From Chromatiales bacterium (GTDB lineage Bacteria > Pseudomonadota > Gammaproteobacteria > JAHELT01), in assembly GCA_024644045.1 (NCBI GenBank), contig JAHELT010000016.1:1-47647 (forward strand): a stretch of 47,647 nt of DNA, read 5' to 3'. Below the pieces are notes generated by a model. That model did no database searches. It saw only the letters and a program-made list of their open reading frames with translations, and was not told the origin of the DNA. Made by a program: the position numbers and the translations under genes. Every line of letters starts with the position of its first letter. Within the stretch, counting starts at the first letter, position 1. This document shows positions 33,347 to 40,638 of the stretch, piece by piece.

Positions 33347-34752
33347 GCGGGCGCGCCGGCGCCGGGTGGGGTGAACAGCCCTTCCGAAATGACGTCCCGG
33401 GTGGCCCTCTCTATGCCTTCGCCCAGCATCGCCACCAGCTCGTCGATCTGCGCCTCGGAGATGATCAGCGGCGGCGACATCACGCACATATTGATCAGCG
33501 GACGCACCAGCAGACCGAGCTTCTGGCAGTGCTTGTCGATGCGGCTGCCGATCTCGTGGTCCAGCAGCAGCGGGTCGTTCGAGTCCTTGTCCATCACGCA
33601 TTCGACGCAGGCCATCAGGCCCGCGCCGCGCACATCGCCGACGATGGGCAGTGCCAGGAGCTCGCGCAGGCGTCGTTGAAAGTACGGTCCGACCTCGCGC
33701 ACGTGTTCCAGCAGTCCTTCGCGATCGATGATGTCCATGTTCGCCAGCGCCGCCGCGCAGCTCACCGGGTGACCGGAATAGGTAAAGCCGTTGGAGAAGA
33801 TCGCATCGCGGGCCGCATCACCGCTCACCTGGGCCAGCACACGCTCGGAGATCAGCACCGCGCCCAGCGGCACGTAACCCGAGGTCAGGCCCTTCGCGCA
33901 GGTAATGATATCGGGCACGATGTCGAACACCGCCTCGGAGGCGAAGTAGTGGCCCAGGCGTCCGAATCCCGTGACCACCTCGTCGGATACGTACAGCACG
34001 TCGTAGCGCCGGCAGACGTCCAGACAGCCGCGGTGATAGCCCGGCGGCGGCACGATGACGCCGCCCGAGGCAAGTATCGGCTCGGCGATGAACGCCGCAA
34101 CGCGCTCCGGCCCGAGCGCCACGATCCGGTCCTCCAGGTGTTGCACGCTGGCCGTGCAGAACGCCTCCATGCTCATCCCGGCGGGCCGCCGGAACGGATC
34201 GGGGGCGGGGATGTGATGCACGAGGCCGGCGCTGAAATCGAAGTAGTTCCGGTCCCGCTCCTTGCCGGAACATGACGCCGACAGATAGGTGCTGCCGTGA
34301 TAGCCCCGGTCCCGCGCGATGATGTGCTTCTTTTCCGGGCGGCCGAGGAAGTTGTTCAGGAACTGCACGAAGCGCAGCGCCGAGTCGACCGCCGTCGAGC
34401 CACCCGTTGTGTAGAACACATGGTTCAGATCGCCGGGCGCAAGCGCGGCGAGCCGTTCGGCCAGCTCGGCGGCGGGTGCGGTGCCCAGCCCCCAGGGCGA
34501 TGCATAGCTCATGCGCATGGCCTGCGCCGCAATGGCCTCGGCCATCTCGCGCCGCCCGTGCCCGATGTTCACGCACCACATCCCGGCCGGGGCGTCCAGC
34601 AGCCGGTTGCCATCCGAATCGCGAACGTAGATGCCTTCGCCCTCGGCCACGATGGTGCGTTCGTGCTGACCGGACCAGCGTAGCGCTTCCCAGGGGTGCA
34701 CGACAATGTTGTCCTTGCGTCTCAGATCCCGCGTAGAGACCTTGTCTACCAT
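33331..34752 (-). CDS. class III aminotransferase (omega-amino acid/polyamine type), paralogue A
   Basis: A 473-residue PLP enzyme. VFYTTGGSTAVDSALRFVQF holds the cofactor phosphate loop. AAFIAEPILASGGVIVPPPG, then VLYVSDEVVTGFGRLG and ITCAKGLTSGYVPLGAVL with Schiff-base Lys287 complete the site. The reading GGSTA instead of the more usual SGSEA in the phosphate loop sets it apart from the other two class III enzymes here. Its 3' end overlaps that of FolC by 16 bases (convergent). A 171-bp inverted-repeat element separates it from paralogue B. Donor unknown; ATG 34752 (MVDKVSTRD) is the likely start. Confidence 0.88.
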   Translation of the reverse strand: MVDKVSTRDLRRKDNIVVHPWEALRWSGQHERTIVAEGEGIYVRDSDGNRLLDAPAGMWCVNIGHGRREMAEAIAAQAMRMSYASPWGLGTAPAAELAERLAALAPGDLNHVFYTTGGSTAVDSALRFVQFLNNFLGRPEKKHIIARDRGYHGSTYLSASCSGKERDRNYFDFSAGLVHHIPAPDPFRRPAGMSMEAFCTASVQHLEDRIVALGPERVAAFIAEPILASGGVIVPPPGYHRGCLDVCRRYDVLYVSDEVVTGFGRLGHYFASEAVFDIVPDIITCAKGLTSGYVPLGAVLISERVLAQVSGDAARDAIFSNGFTYSGHPVSCAAALANMDIIDREGLLEHVREVGPYFQRRLRELLALPIVGDVRGAGLMACVECVMDKDSNDPLLLDHEIGSRIDKHCQKLGLLVRPLINMCVMSPPLIISEAQIDELVAMLGEGIERATRDVISEGLFTPPGAGAPAQPAG

Positions 34753-34764
34753 GAAGCCTCCCGT

Positions 34765-34935
34765 CACCCGATTCGGTAGTGATTGAGTGCGTGATTCGGA
34801 TTCGAGTGCAAGGCGCACCGAGGAGTAATAGCCCGGTGTATTGCGGGGAGGTGCCGGATGTGTGCGAGCGGCACCACTCGGGAACAACACAGCAATCGGA
34901 GTCGAAGCGCGTGCTCAGCACTAACGGATCGGGTG
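34765..34935. repeat. 171-bp element with long imperfect terminal inverted repeats
   Basis: The left end reads CACCCGATTCGGTAGTG (34765-34781). The right end read on the other strand is CACCCGATCCGTTAGTG; 15 of 17 positions match, and the similarity continues, with gaps, for about 40 bases. The interior (GTGCAAGGCGCACC, GTGTATTGCGGGGAGGTGCC) is itself partly palindromic, so the whole could fold into a long hairpin. It has no open reading frame and fills the space between the two aminotransferase genes. It looks like a MITE or large intergenic palindrome, different from the CTAG elements. Confidence 0.6.
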
Positions 34936-34945
34936 TTACAGGCCA

Positions 34946-36322
34946 CTAGATACCCAGTTCGCGCGCGGTCATGTCGAAGGACAGCGCCACTTTCTCGATC
35001 AATTCGTCTATCTGCTCGCGCGTGATGATCAGGGGCGGCGACAGAATCATGCGGTCGCCGACCGCGCGCATCACCAGGCCGTTCTGAATGCACAGATCCC
35101 GGCACAGGCCACCGGCCGTGCCGAGCGGGTCGAACCGGGCGCAGGTACGCTTGTCGGCGCTCAGCTCGATTCCCGCAAACAGACCGACCCCCTGCACGTC
35201 GCTAACCAGAGGATGCGCTCGGAACTCGGCAAGGCGTTGTTGGAAATACGGCGCGGTTTCGCGGGCCGCCCGTTCGACGATGCGTTCGTCCCTCAAGATG
35301 CCGATGTTCGCGATCGCTACCGCGCATGCGGCCGGGTGCCCTGAGTAGGTGTAGCCGTGCGCGAACTCGCCGCCCGACTCGATCAGGGTCTCGGCAATGC
35401 GATCGCCGATCATCACGGCACCGATGGGCAGGTAACCCGAGGAAAGGCCCTTGGCGATGGACATCAGATCGGGGTGCAAATCGTAGTAGTCCGTGCCGAA
35501 CCATTCACCCGTACGTCCGAACCCGCAGATGACCTCGTCGGCCACCAGCAGCACATCATACTTTGCGCATATCCGCTGGATCTCGGGCCAGTACGTGGCC
35601 GGCGGTACGATGACCCCGCCTGCCCCCTGGATCGGCTCGGCGATGAATGCCGCCACCCGCTGCGCCCCCAACGCCTTGATTCTGTCCTCCAGTGCACGTG
35701 CGGCGAACAGACCGAATTCGTCCTCGCTCCTGCCTTCGCCGAGCAGGTAGTAGTGCGGTTGCATGATGTGCTCGATACCGGGGATCGGCAGTCCGCCCTG
35801 CGCATGCATGGGCTGCATGCCGCCCAGGCTCGCGGCAGCGACGGTGCTCCCGTGGTAGGCGTTGTCGCGGCTGATAATTACCGAGCGGTCCGGCTGCCCG
35901 CGCAGGCTCCAGTAGTGACGCACCAGACGCACCACGGTGTCGTTGGCTTCGGAGCCCGAATTGGTGAAGAACGCGCGCTCGAGACCGGCCGGCGTGACCT
36001 CGGCCAGCAGCCTGGCCAGCTCGATGGCGGGCGGGTGTGCGCTTTGAAAGAAACTGTTGTAGTACGGGAGTTCGAGCATTTGTGCATGGGCGGCGTCGCA
36101 CAACTCGCGCCGGCCGTAGCCGACGTTCACACACCACAGGCCAGCCATACCGTCCAGGATCCGGTTACCGTCGCTGTCCCACAGGTACACGCCTTCGGCG
36201 CGGGTGATCACACGCGTGCCTTTCTTGTTCAATGCCCTGGTATCGGTAAACGGATGCCAGTGGTGGCGGCGATCGAACTCCTGGTACTCAAGCGTCGACC
36301 GCGGGTCGTTGGACGTGCTCAC
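34946..36322 (-). CDS. class III aminotransferase, SpuC-like (putrescine/omega-amino acid--pyruvate type), paralogue B
   Basis: A 458-residue PLP transaminase. EFDRRHHWHPFTDTRALNKK near the N terminus is typical of the SpuC/omega-amino-acid:pyruvate group. AFFTNSGSEANDTVVRLVRH is the phosphate loop, AAFIAEPIQGAGGVIVPPAT and LLVADEVICGFGRTGEWFG the cofactor ring contacts, and SIAKGLSSGYLPIGAVM carries Schiff-base Lys291. Members of this group deaminate putrescine or related diamines with pyruvate. The PuuA-like gene next upstream on the same strand, although separated by mobile-element sequence, makes a polyamine pathway plausible. Confidence 0.9.
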   Translation of the reverse strand: MSTSNDPRSTLEYQEFDRRHHWHPFTDTRALNKKGTRVITRAEGVYLWDSDGNRILDGMAGLWCVNVGYGRRELCDAAHAQMLELPYYNSFFQSAHPPAIELARLLAEVTPAGLERAFFTNSGSEANDTVVRLVRHYWSLRGQPDRSVIISRDNAYHGSTVAAASLGGMQPMHAQGGLPIPGIEHIMQPHYYLLGEGRSEDEFGLFAARALEDRIKALGAQRVAAFIAEPIQGAGGVIVPPATYWPEIQRICAKYDVLLVADEVICGFGRTGEWFGTDYYDLHPDLMSIAKGLSSGYLPIGAVMIGDRIAETLIESGGEFAHGYTYSGHPAACAVAIANIGILRDERIVERAARETAPYFQQRLAEFRAHPLVSDVQGVGLFAGIELSADKRTCARFDPLGTAGGLCRDLCIQNGLVMRAVGDRMILSPPLIITREQIDELIEKVALSFDMTARELGI

Positions 36323-36385
36323 TGCCTCACCTTCTCAAGTTGAATGCCGGTCCGATCGCGTACGCTGCGCCATGGCGCGCGACAC

Positions 36386-36421
36386 GCGCGCACAATAGTA
36401 TGGTATTTACGGGACAGGACA
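36386..36421. repeat. end of a second CTAG element, head-to-head with copy 2
   Basis: ATGGTATTTACGGGACAGGA, followed by CA and CTAG, matches the outer end of the element family and abuts the CTAG at 36422-36425 from the left. Together with the left end of copy 2 it forms a near-perfect palindrome of about 40 bases centred on ACTAGT. The rest of this copy was not found, so it is truncated. Confidence 0.55.
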
Positions 36422-36691
36422 CTAGTGTGCTGTCCCGTAAATAACGTGCAATTCTGAGCGCGTGTCGCGGGTCAGGACAAGACGTCGTCGTGACAGTAAC
36501 AGCCGTAGCTATTGCCAAGCGGCACAACGCTGGCATGGCCCGCGGCACACGCTCCCGTCGTCTGCCAATCAATCAGTTGGTGCACCGCCAAGGCCCATCT
36601 GCGGTGTTACGCGCTCAACCCCTAGCCGGGCTATGCTTTCTCACGCAAGCCTTGCAGCTGAACCTTGGCGGCACGCAGAATTCCACACTAG
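36422..36691. mobile_element. small non-autonomous element (MITE-like) in CTAG target, copy 2
   Basis: A 262-bp segment (36426-36687) between CTAG at 36422-36425 and CTAG at 36688-36691. The left end reads TGTGCTGTCCCGTAAATAAC and then GTGCAATTCTGAG. The right end, read on the other strand, is TGTGGAATTCTG, as if about 20 inner bases of the terminus were deleted. CCATCTGCGGTGTTACGCG (36596-36614) and the flanking sequence match copy 1 at 24440-24465 in reverse orientation. The larger size relative to copy 1 comes from extra sequence at about 36460-36530. There is no transposase. The right CTAG contains the TAG stop of the glutamine-synthetase-like gene. Confidence 0.72.
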
Positions 36692-38022
36692 ACATTGAGC
36701 AGCAGATACTCGCGCTCCCAGGAGCTGATTACCCGCAGAAACGTCTCGTACTCTTTTTCCTTGACGGCGGTGTAGGCGCGCACGAACCGCTCGCCCAGGA
36801 TGCCCTTCAGGGGTTCGCATTCCGTGAGGTGGCGCAGCGATTCCTCCAGGCCGCGCGGCAGACCATAAGGCAGATCGTAGCCGCTGACCTGCAGCGCCTG
36901 GGTCGGGCGGGTGTCGTTCACCATGCCGAGATAGCCGCAGGCCAGCGAAGCGGCGATAGCAAGGTACGGGTTTGCATCGGCCCCCGCAACGCGGTTTTCC
37001 AGCCGCATGGACGCCGGCGTGCACATGGGGACGCGAAGCCCCACGGTGCGATTGTCGTAACCCCAGTGCGTATTGATTGGCGCGGACTCGTAGCGTGCGA
37101 TACGCCGGTAGGAGTTGACATTGGGAGCAAAAAACGGCATCGCCGCCGGCAGGTAGGTCTGCAGCCCGGCGATGAACCCGAGAAACGCGGGCGTGTACTC
37201 GTTCGACTCGGTGGAGAACAGGTTGTCGCCTTTGGCATCGGTAATGCTTTGGTGGATGTGCATCGAGCTGCCGGGCTCACGCTCCATTGGCTTCGCCATG
37301 AACGTCGCGTAGATGCCGTGGCGTATCGCAGCCTCACGCACGGTACGCTTGAACAGAAACACCTGATCCGAAAGGCTGAGCGGGTCACCGTGGGCGAAAT
37401 TGATCTCCATCTGAGCCGCGCCGGATTCGTGCACCAGCGTATCGACTTCTATCTCCTGCATCTCACAGTAGTCGTAGATGTCGTTGAGCAGCGGATCGAA
37501 CTCGTTCACCGCATCGATGCTGAATGACTGTCGCGCGGATTCCTGCCGCCCGGACCGGCCGATCGGCGGTTCCAGCGGGTAATCGGGATCGGTGTTCTTC
37601 TTAACCAGGAAGAATTCCAGCTCCGGCGCCACCACCGGACACCACCGGCGGGCCTCGTACAGGGCCAGCACTTTACGCAGCACCGCACGCGGCGAGATGT
37701 CGATGGCGTTGCCCTGCTGGTCGTAACAGTCGTGAATGATCTGCGCCGTGGGCTCGTCCGCCCAGGGCACCAGGCGCACGGTATGCGGATCCGGTTGCAG
37801 AATCATGTCCTGCTCGGTCGGATCGACCATCGACTGGTCGTCGGGCCACTCGCCGGTCACGGTCTGGACGAACAGACTCTCCGGCAAGCGCATGCCCTCC
37901 TCGGCCGCGAACTTGCCGGCCGGCATGATCTTGCCCCGCGCGTTGCCCGTCATGTCGGGGATCAGGCACTCGACTTCGGAAATGTTGTGTTCGCGAAGCC
38001 AGGATTGTAGCGATTCAAGCAT
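36688..38022 (-). CDS. glutamine synthetase family protein, gamma-glutamylpolyamine synthetase-like (PuuA/SpuI type)
   Basis: A 444-residue glutamine-synthetase-fold ligase. VVAPELEFFLVKKNTDPDYP and VHESGAAQMEINFAHGDPLS carry the metal-binding glutamates, MEREPGSSMHIHQSITDAKG is the ATP/metal segment, and VNSYRRIARYESAPINTHWG with RLENRVAGADANPYLAIAA forms the C-terminal catalytic part. SSMHIHQS and the N-terminal SEVECLIPDMTGNARGKIMP resemble the PuuA/SpuI group, which joins glutamate to putrescine or spermidine. No PuuB, PuuC or PuuD gene is in the window. The TAG stop lies in a CTAG target of a mobile element. A double palindrome 250 bases upstream may be its operator. Confidence 0.87.
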   Translation of the reverse strand: MLESLQSWLREHNISEVECLIPDMTGNARGKIMPAGKFAAEEGMRLPESLFVQTVTGEWPDDQSMVDPTEQDMILQPDPHTVRLVPWADEPTAQIIHDCYDQQGNAIDISPRAVLRKVLALYEARRWCPVVAPELEFFLVKKNTDPDYPLEPPIGRSGRQESARQSFSIDAVNEFDPLLNDIYDYCEMQEIEVDTLVHESGAAQMEINFAHGDPLSLSDQVFLFKRTVREAAIRHGIYATFMAKPMEREPGSSMHIHQSITDAKGDNLFSTESNEYTPAFLGFIAGLQTYLPAAMPFFAPNVNSYRRIARYESAPINTHWGYDNRTVGLRVPMCTPASMRLENRVAGADANPYLAIAASLACGYLGMVNDTRPTQALQVSGYDLPYGLPRGLEESLRHLTECEPLKGILGERFVRAYTAVKEKEYETFLRVISSWEREYLLLNV

Positions 38023-38536
38023 GCATCACCCGCGCAGCGTCCGCGCACCGTAGGATGTCCAGCATCCTAACGCATGCGTGGACGGGGAAAAAACATCTCG
38101 GCGGCCGGCAGCGGGCGGCGCCGGCAACGACGGTCCTGCCGCGGCAGCGCCGACCCGGCCGCAAGCGCAACCCCGTCTCGCAATCGCAGACCGCGGGGCA
38201 AGCGAGGCTGTTCGCGCTTGTGCGCCGATCACCGCCAACCCGTAAGCATCGCGCAGGCTCCGGTTTCAGACAATAATTGTCAACAGTTGACGTGCAACGG
38301 CGACCGGGGTGGCGACCGGCAGGCCGCCGGACGGGCCGGTGGGGACCGAGAGGAGAGCCGCGGCGGCCGTCGGTTGATGCGCTCGACCGTTCATTGCGGT
38401 TTCCACACCGCCGGTCGCCGGAATCTCGCAACTCTGTGAATTACTTCAAATTTCGACCACAGTGAGCCGGATTAACGGCATAGATACTGCTGCTCAGCCA
38501 GTGCGTGTTGAGTAGTTAACGAGTGCCCGAGTCGTC
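38023..38536. other. 514-bp intergenic region, no gene seen apart from an operator-like site
   Basis: The region between the glutamylpolyamine-synthetase-like gene and a small plus-strand gene. Short open frames here lack homology and Shine-Dalgarno sequences. It becomes AT-rich from about 38440. The notable element is the double palindrome at 38269-38291. Repeated GGCGACCGG-type stretches (38298-38320) are simple GC-rich repetition. Confidence 0.5.
38269..38291 (-). promoter_or_regulatory. two overlapping palindromes with a consensus -35 hexamer (operator-like)
   Basis: GACAATAATTGTC (38269-38281) and GTCAACAGTTGAC (38279-38291) are both perfect dyads with a single central base, and they share GTC. 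On the minus strand the overlap reads TTGACA, a perfect -35 hexamer directed at the glutamylpolyamine-synthetase-like gene about 250 bases away; no good -10 box follows. Polyamine-responsive repressors of the PuuR type are known for this pathway, but the regulator is not identified here. Confidence 0.45.
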
Positions 38537-38569
38537 GTGAAGACGGTAAACCGAAAAAGATCGCTGGAC

Positions 38570-38809
38570 ATGAAGACCATTGAGGCACTCTGGCCCCCCT
38601 GGATGATCATGGATACACCCGCAGAAAAGGTCGATGACGTTTACCGGTTCACCATCCGCGGACCGAAAAACCGGGTCGACGCTGAAACCGAGCTGCTCCG
38701 CTCCCGGTATGCGCAGGCGGGCAAGCCCATCAAGATCGAACGCATCATGGCCACCATGGCCGAGGTTGAGACGCGCGAAGATCCCTGGGTCATCATGTGC
38801 GCGAGCTAG
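38570..38809 (+). CDS. hypothetical small protein
   Basis: A 79-residue protein from ATG 38570 (or 90 residues from GTG 38537). The sequence MKTIEALWPPWMIMDTPAEK continues with AETELLRSRYAQAGKPIKIE. It is not recognised as a known family. It has no signal peptide or membrane helix and is mixed in charge. Codon use (GC-rich third positions such as ATC, GAG, CGC) resembles the neighbouring genes, which supports coding. The Shine-Dalgarno sequence is weak (GAAAAAGA 17-24 bases upstream). It stands alone between long intergenic stretches. Function unknown. Confidence 0.5.
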   Translation: MKTIEALWPPWMIMDTPAEKVDDVYRFTIRGPKNRVDAETELLRSRYAQAGKPIKIERIMATMAEVETREDPWVIMCAS

Positions 38810-38884
38810 TACCCCGTCCCTCACTCATTCCGACCCTCTGTTTCCCTAGCGTCGCAAACACCGTCACCGTCATGGGATCAATGG

Positions 38885-38912
38885 GGTCAGACTGGCCAGA
38901 CTAGGCCAGACT
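38885..38912. repeat. three near-tandem copies of a 9-bp unit
   Basis: GGTCAGACT, GGCCAGACT and, after one extra A, GGCCAGACT follow one another, then CGATTTATC. It looks like a small decayed repeat of the GGGGTCAGACT...GATTTAT type scattered in proteobacterial intergenic DNA. Confidence 0.5.
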
Positions 38913-38958
38913 CGATTTATCAGCCGGCGGTGCGCTGGCGCGCCAACCCAGTCCGACG

Positions 38959-40317
38959 TCAGGCGACCTCGGGCATAGCCGAGGTCTCGCGTTCGAGTTG
39001 AAGCTCGATCAGGCTGATATCGTCGTTCGGCTCGCCGGCACCGATGAACTCCACCACCGCCTCACGCACCAGATCGATTCGGCTCGCGCCCGGCACCTCG
39101 CGTGCCAGCTGCGCCTCCAGCCGGGCAAGTCCGAACATCTCGCCATGCATGTTCTCCGACTCGATAAGCCCGTCGGAGAACATGTAGACCACATCGTCCT
39201 TCGCCAGCTCGACGATCTGCTGCTGCGCGCTCGAATCGCTGTAGTTGATGCCCAGCGGTAACAGCTGCGAGCGGTAGCGGCTCTTGACGGTGCCCCTGGC
39301 ATCCACTACCAGCAGTGGCGGCAGCCCGGCGTTGCACACTTCCATACGGCGCCGGTCCGGCGTTATTCGTAACAGGCAGGCACAGCAGAAGTAGTCCGCC
39401 GGCAACAGGGTGGCGAGGCGCTGATTCATTTCGCGCGCCACCTCGAGGGGCGAGTACTCGTCGCCGGTCATGGTGCGGAACATTCCGGAGACCGGTATGG
39501 CGCCCAGGGCTGCCGGCAGCCCATGTCCAGTGAGATCGCAGAACAGGATATTCAGATTGCCGGACGGCGAGCTTGTGTACAGCAGCAGATCGCCACTGAA
39601 CGAGCCGGTCGCGCAAACCCAGCTGCGGATTTCGGAGAGTTCACGCCCGGTCTGCTGCGTCAATCGGTCGAACACCTGGCGAGCCAGCGCTTCTTCGCGC
39701 CGGGCCAGCAGCTGCTGATCGCGAAAGGCGCCGGTCGTCCAGCGCAGCCGCTCCTCGATTTCCGTCGCCTTGGCCTGCAGCACTGCGCGATTGCCGGCGA
39801 GACCGGCGACATGGCGCGCTTCGAAAATCAACACCGCCATCATCACCAGGTCGATCATCACCAGCGCCGCGCTCAGCTCGGAGCCGAGCATCGACACCGA
39901 ACCGGCGAACAGCAGCAGCGCCGGGGCAACCAGGGCTGCGTATGCGACCGGGTGTTGCGCATTGACGCGCAGTAACATCACCGCCGTCACGATCAACGCG
40001 GCATGCATCAGTGCGAGCGCCGCAATCGGCCACTGGGCGTTCATGAAGAACGCAAATACGCCCCACAGCAAGCCCAGCAACAGGTGGACACGCACGTAGA
40101 GGCGCAGGGTGCTGCTGCGCGGAGCCCTGGCGACGATGAACAGGCCGGCGCCCGCTACACAGCCCAGGGCGCCCAGCCAGGCCAGCAGCGGTGCGAGCGC
40201 GGACGGCGCGTAGAACCAGCCGAGCGCGGCCGCCGCGGCTGCGGCCGCGCCGTGTGCACACCCCTCGCGGAACAGGTTGTCCCGGATGGTGGCTATTTGT
40301 CGGTCAGGCCATCGCAT
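38959..40317 (-). CDS. SpoIIE-type PP2C serine phosphatase with N-terminal membrane domain
   Basis: A 452-residue membrane-anchored phosphatase. The first about 190 residues contain six to seven hydrophobic helices (GAAAAAAAALGWFYAPSALA, LLLGLLWGVFAFFMNAQWPI, LVAPALLLFAGSVSML and others). A coiled-coil-like linker follows (LQAKATEIEERLRWTTGAFR), then the PP2C/SpoIIE domain with the metal-binding aspartates: LFCDLTGHGLPAALGAIPVS, VVYMFSDGLIESEN and EPNDDISLIELQ. Such proteins dephosphorylate anti-sigma antagonists in partner-switch signalling. No anti-sigma or STAS gene is adjacent, so its partner is unknown. ATG 40317 begins MRWPDRQIATIRD. Confidence 0.87.
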   Translation of the reverse strand: MRWPDRQIATIRDNLFREGCAHGAAAAAAAALGWFYAPSALAPLLAWLGALGCVAGAGLFIVARAPRSSTLRLYVRVHLLLGLLWGVFAFFMNAQWPIAALALMHAALIVTAVMLLRVNAQHPVAYAALVAPALLLFAGSVSMLGSELSAALVMIDLVMMAVLIFEARHVAGLAGNRAVLQAKATEIEERLRWTTGAFRDQQLLARREEALARQVFDRLTQQTGRELSEIRSWVCATGSFSGDLLLYTSSPSGNLNILFCDLTGHGLPAALGAIPVSGMFRTMTGDEYSPLEVAREMNQRLATLLPADYFCCACLLRITPDRRRMEVCNAGLPPLLVVDARGTVKSRYRSQLLPLGINYSDSSAQQQIVELAKDDVVYMFSDGLIESENMHGEMFGLARLEAQLAREVPGASRIDLVREAVVEFIGAGEPNDDISLIELQLERETSAMPEVA

Positions 40318-40638
40318 GGTGATCGCTGCGTTAACGGTTGAACAATAACCCCGGCAGGCAACGGTACTTGGGCGCAGCCGTCCGTGATCGGGCCGCGCGC
40401 CGGCATACTGGCCGGCATCTGCGGCGGGTCGATGCCCGGTTAGCGGCCTCGCGCAGGCCCGCTTTAACCGACCTGGGGGAGGCGGTGCCCGGCCAGCGTG
40501 CCGGCCGGGCACCGCGCGCGGTTGATGTGGGCGTGCAATTCAGACCGTTACAAGGCCGTAACCCGCGGCGGGCGGCCTCGTGCCCGCGCCGGCCTGACGC
40601 TACACTTCACCGACTTCAGCGTTGCACCTGGACACCCC
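40318..40638. other. 321-bp divergent intergenic region, nothing recognised
   Basis: The space between the divergent SpoIIE phosphatase and sterol-desaturase-family genes. It is GC-rich with short meaningless open frames; CTACAC near 40601 could be a weak -10 for the downstream gene. No RNA gene, repeat or riboswitch motif was seen. Confidence 0.5.

Noticed and set aside
38806-38820. CTAGTACCCCGTCCC after the small hypothetical gene as another element end
   Set aside because: It resembles the element terminus at 8 of 11 positions beyond CTAG, but nothing else of the element follows; chance is likely.
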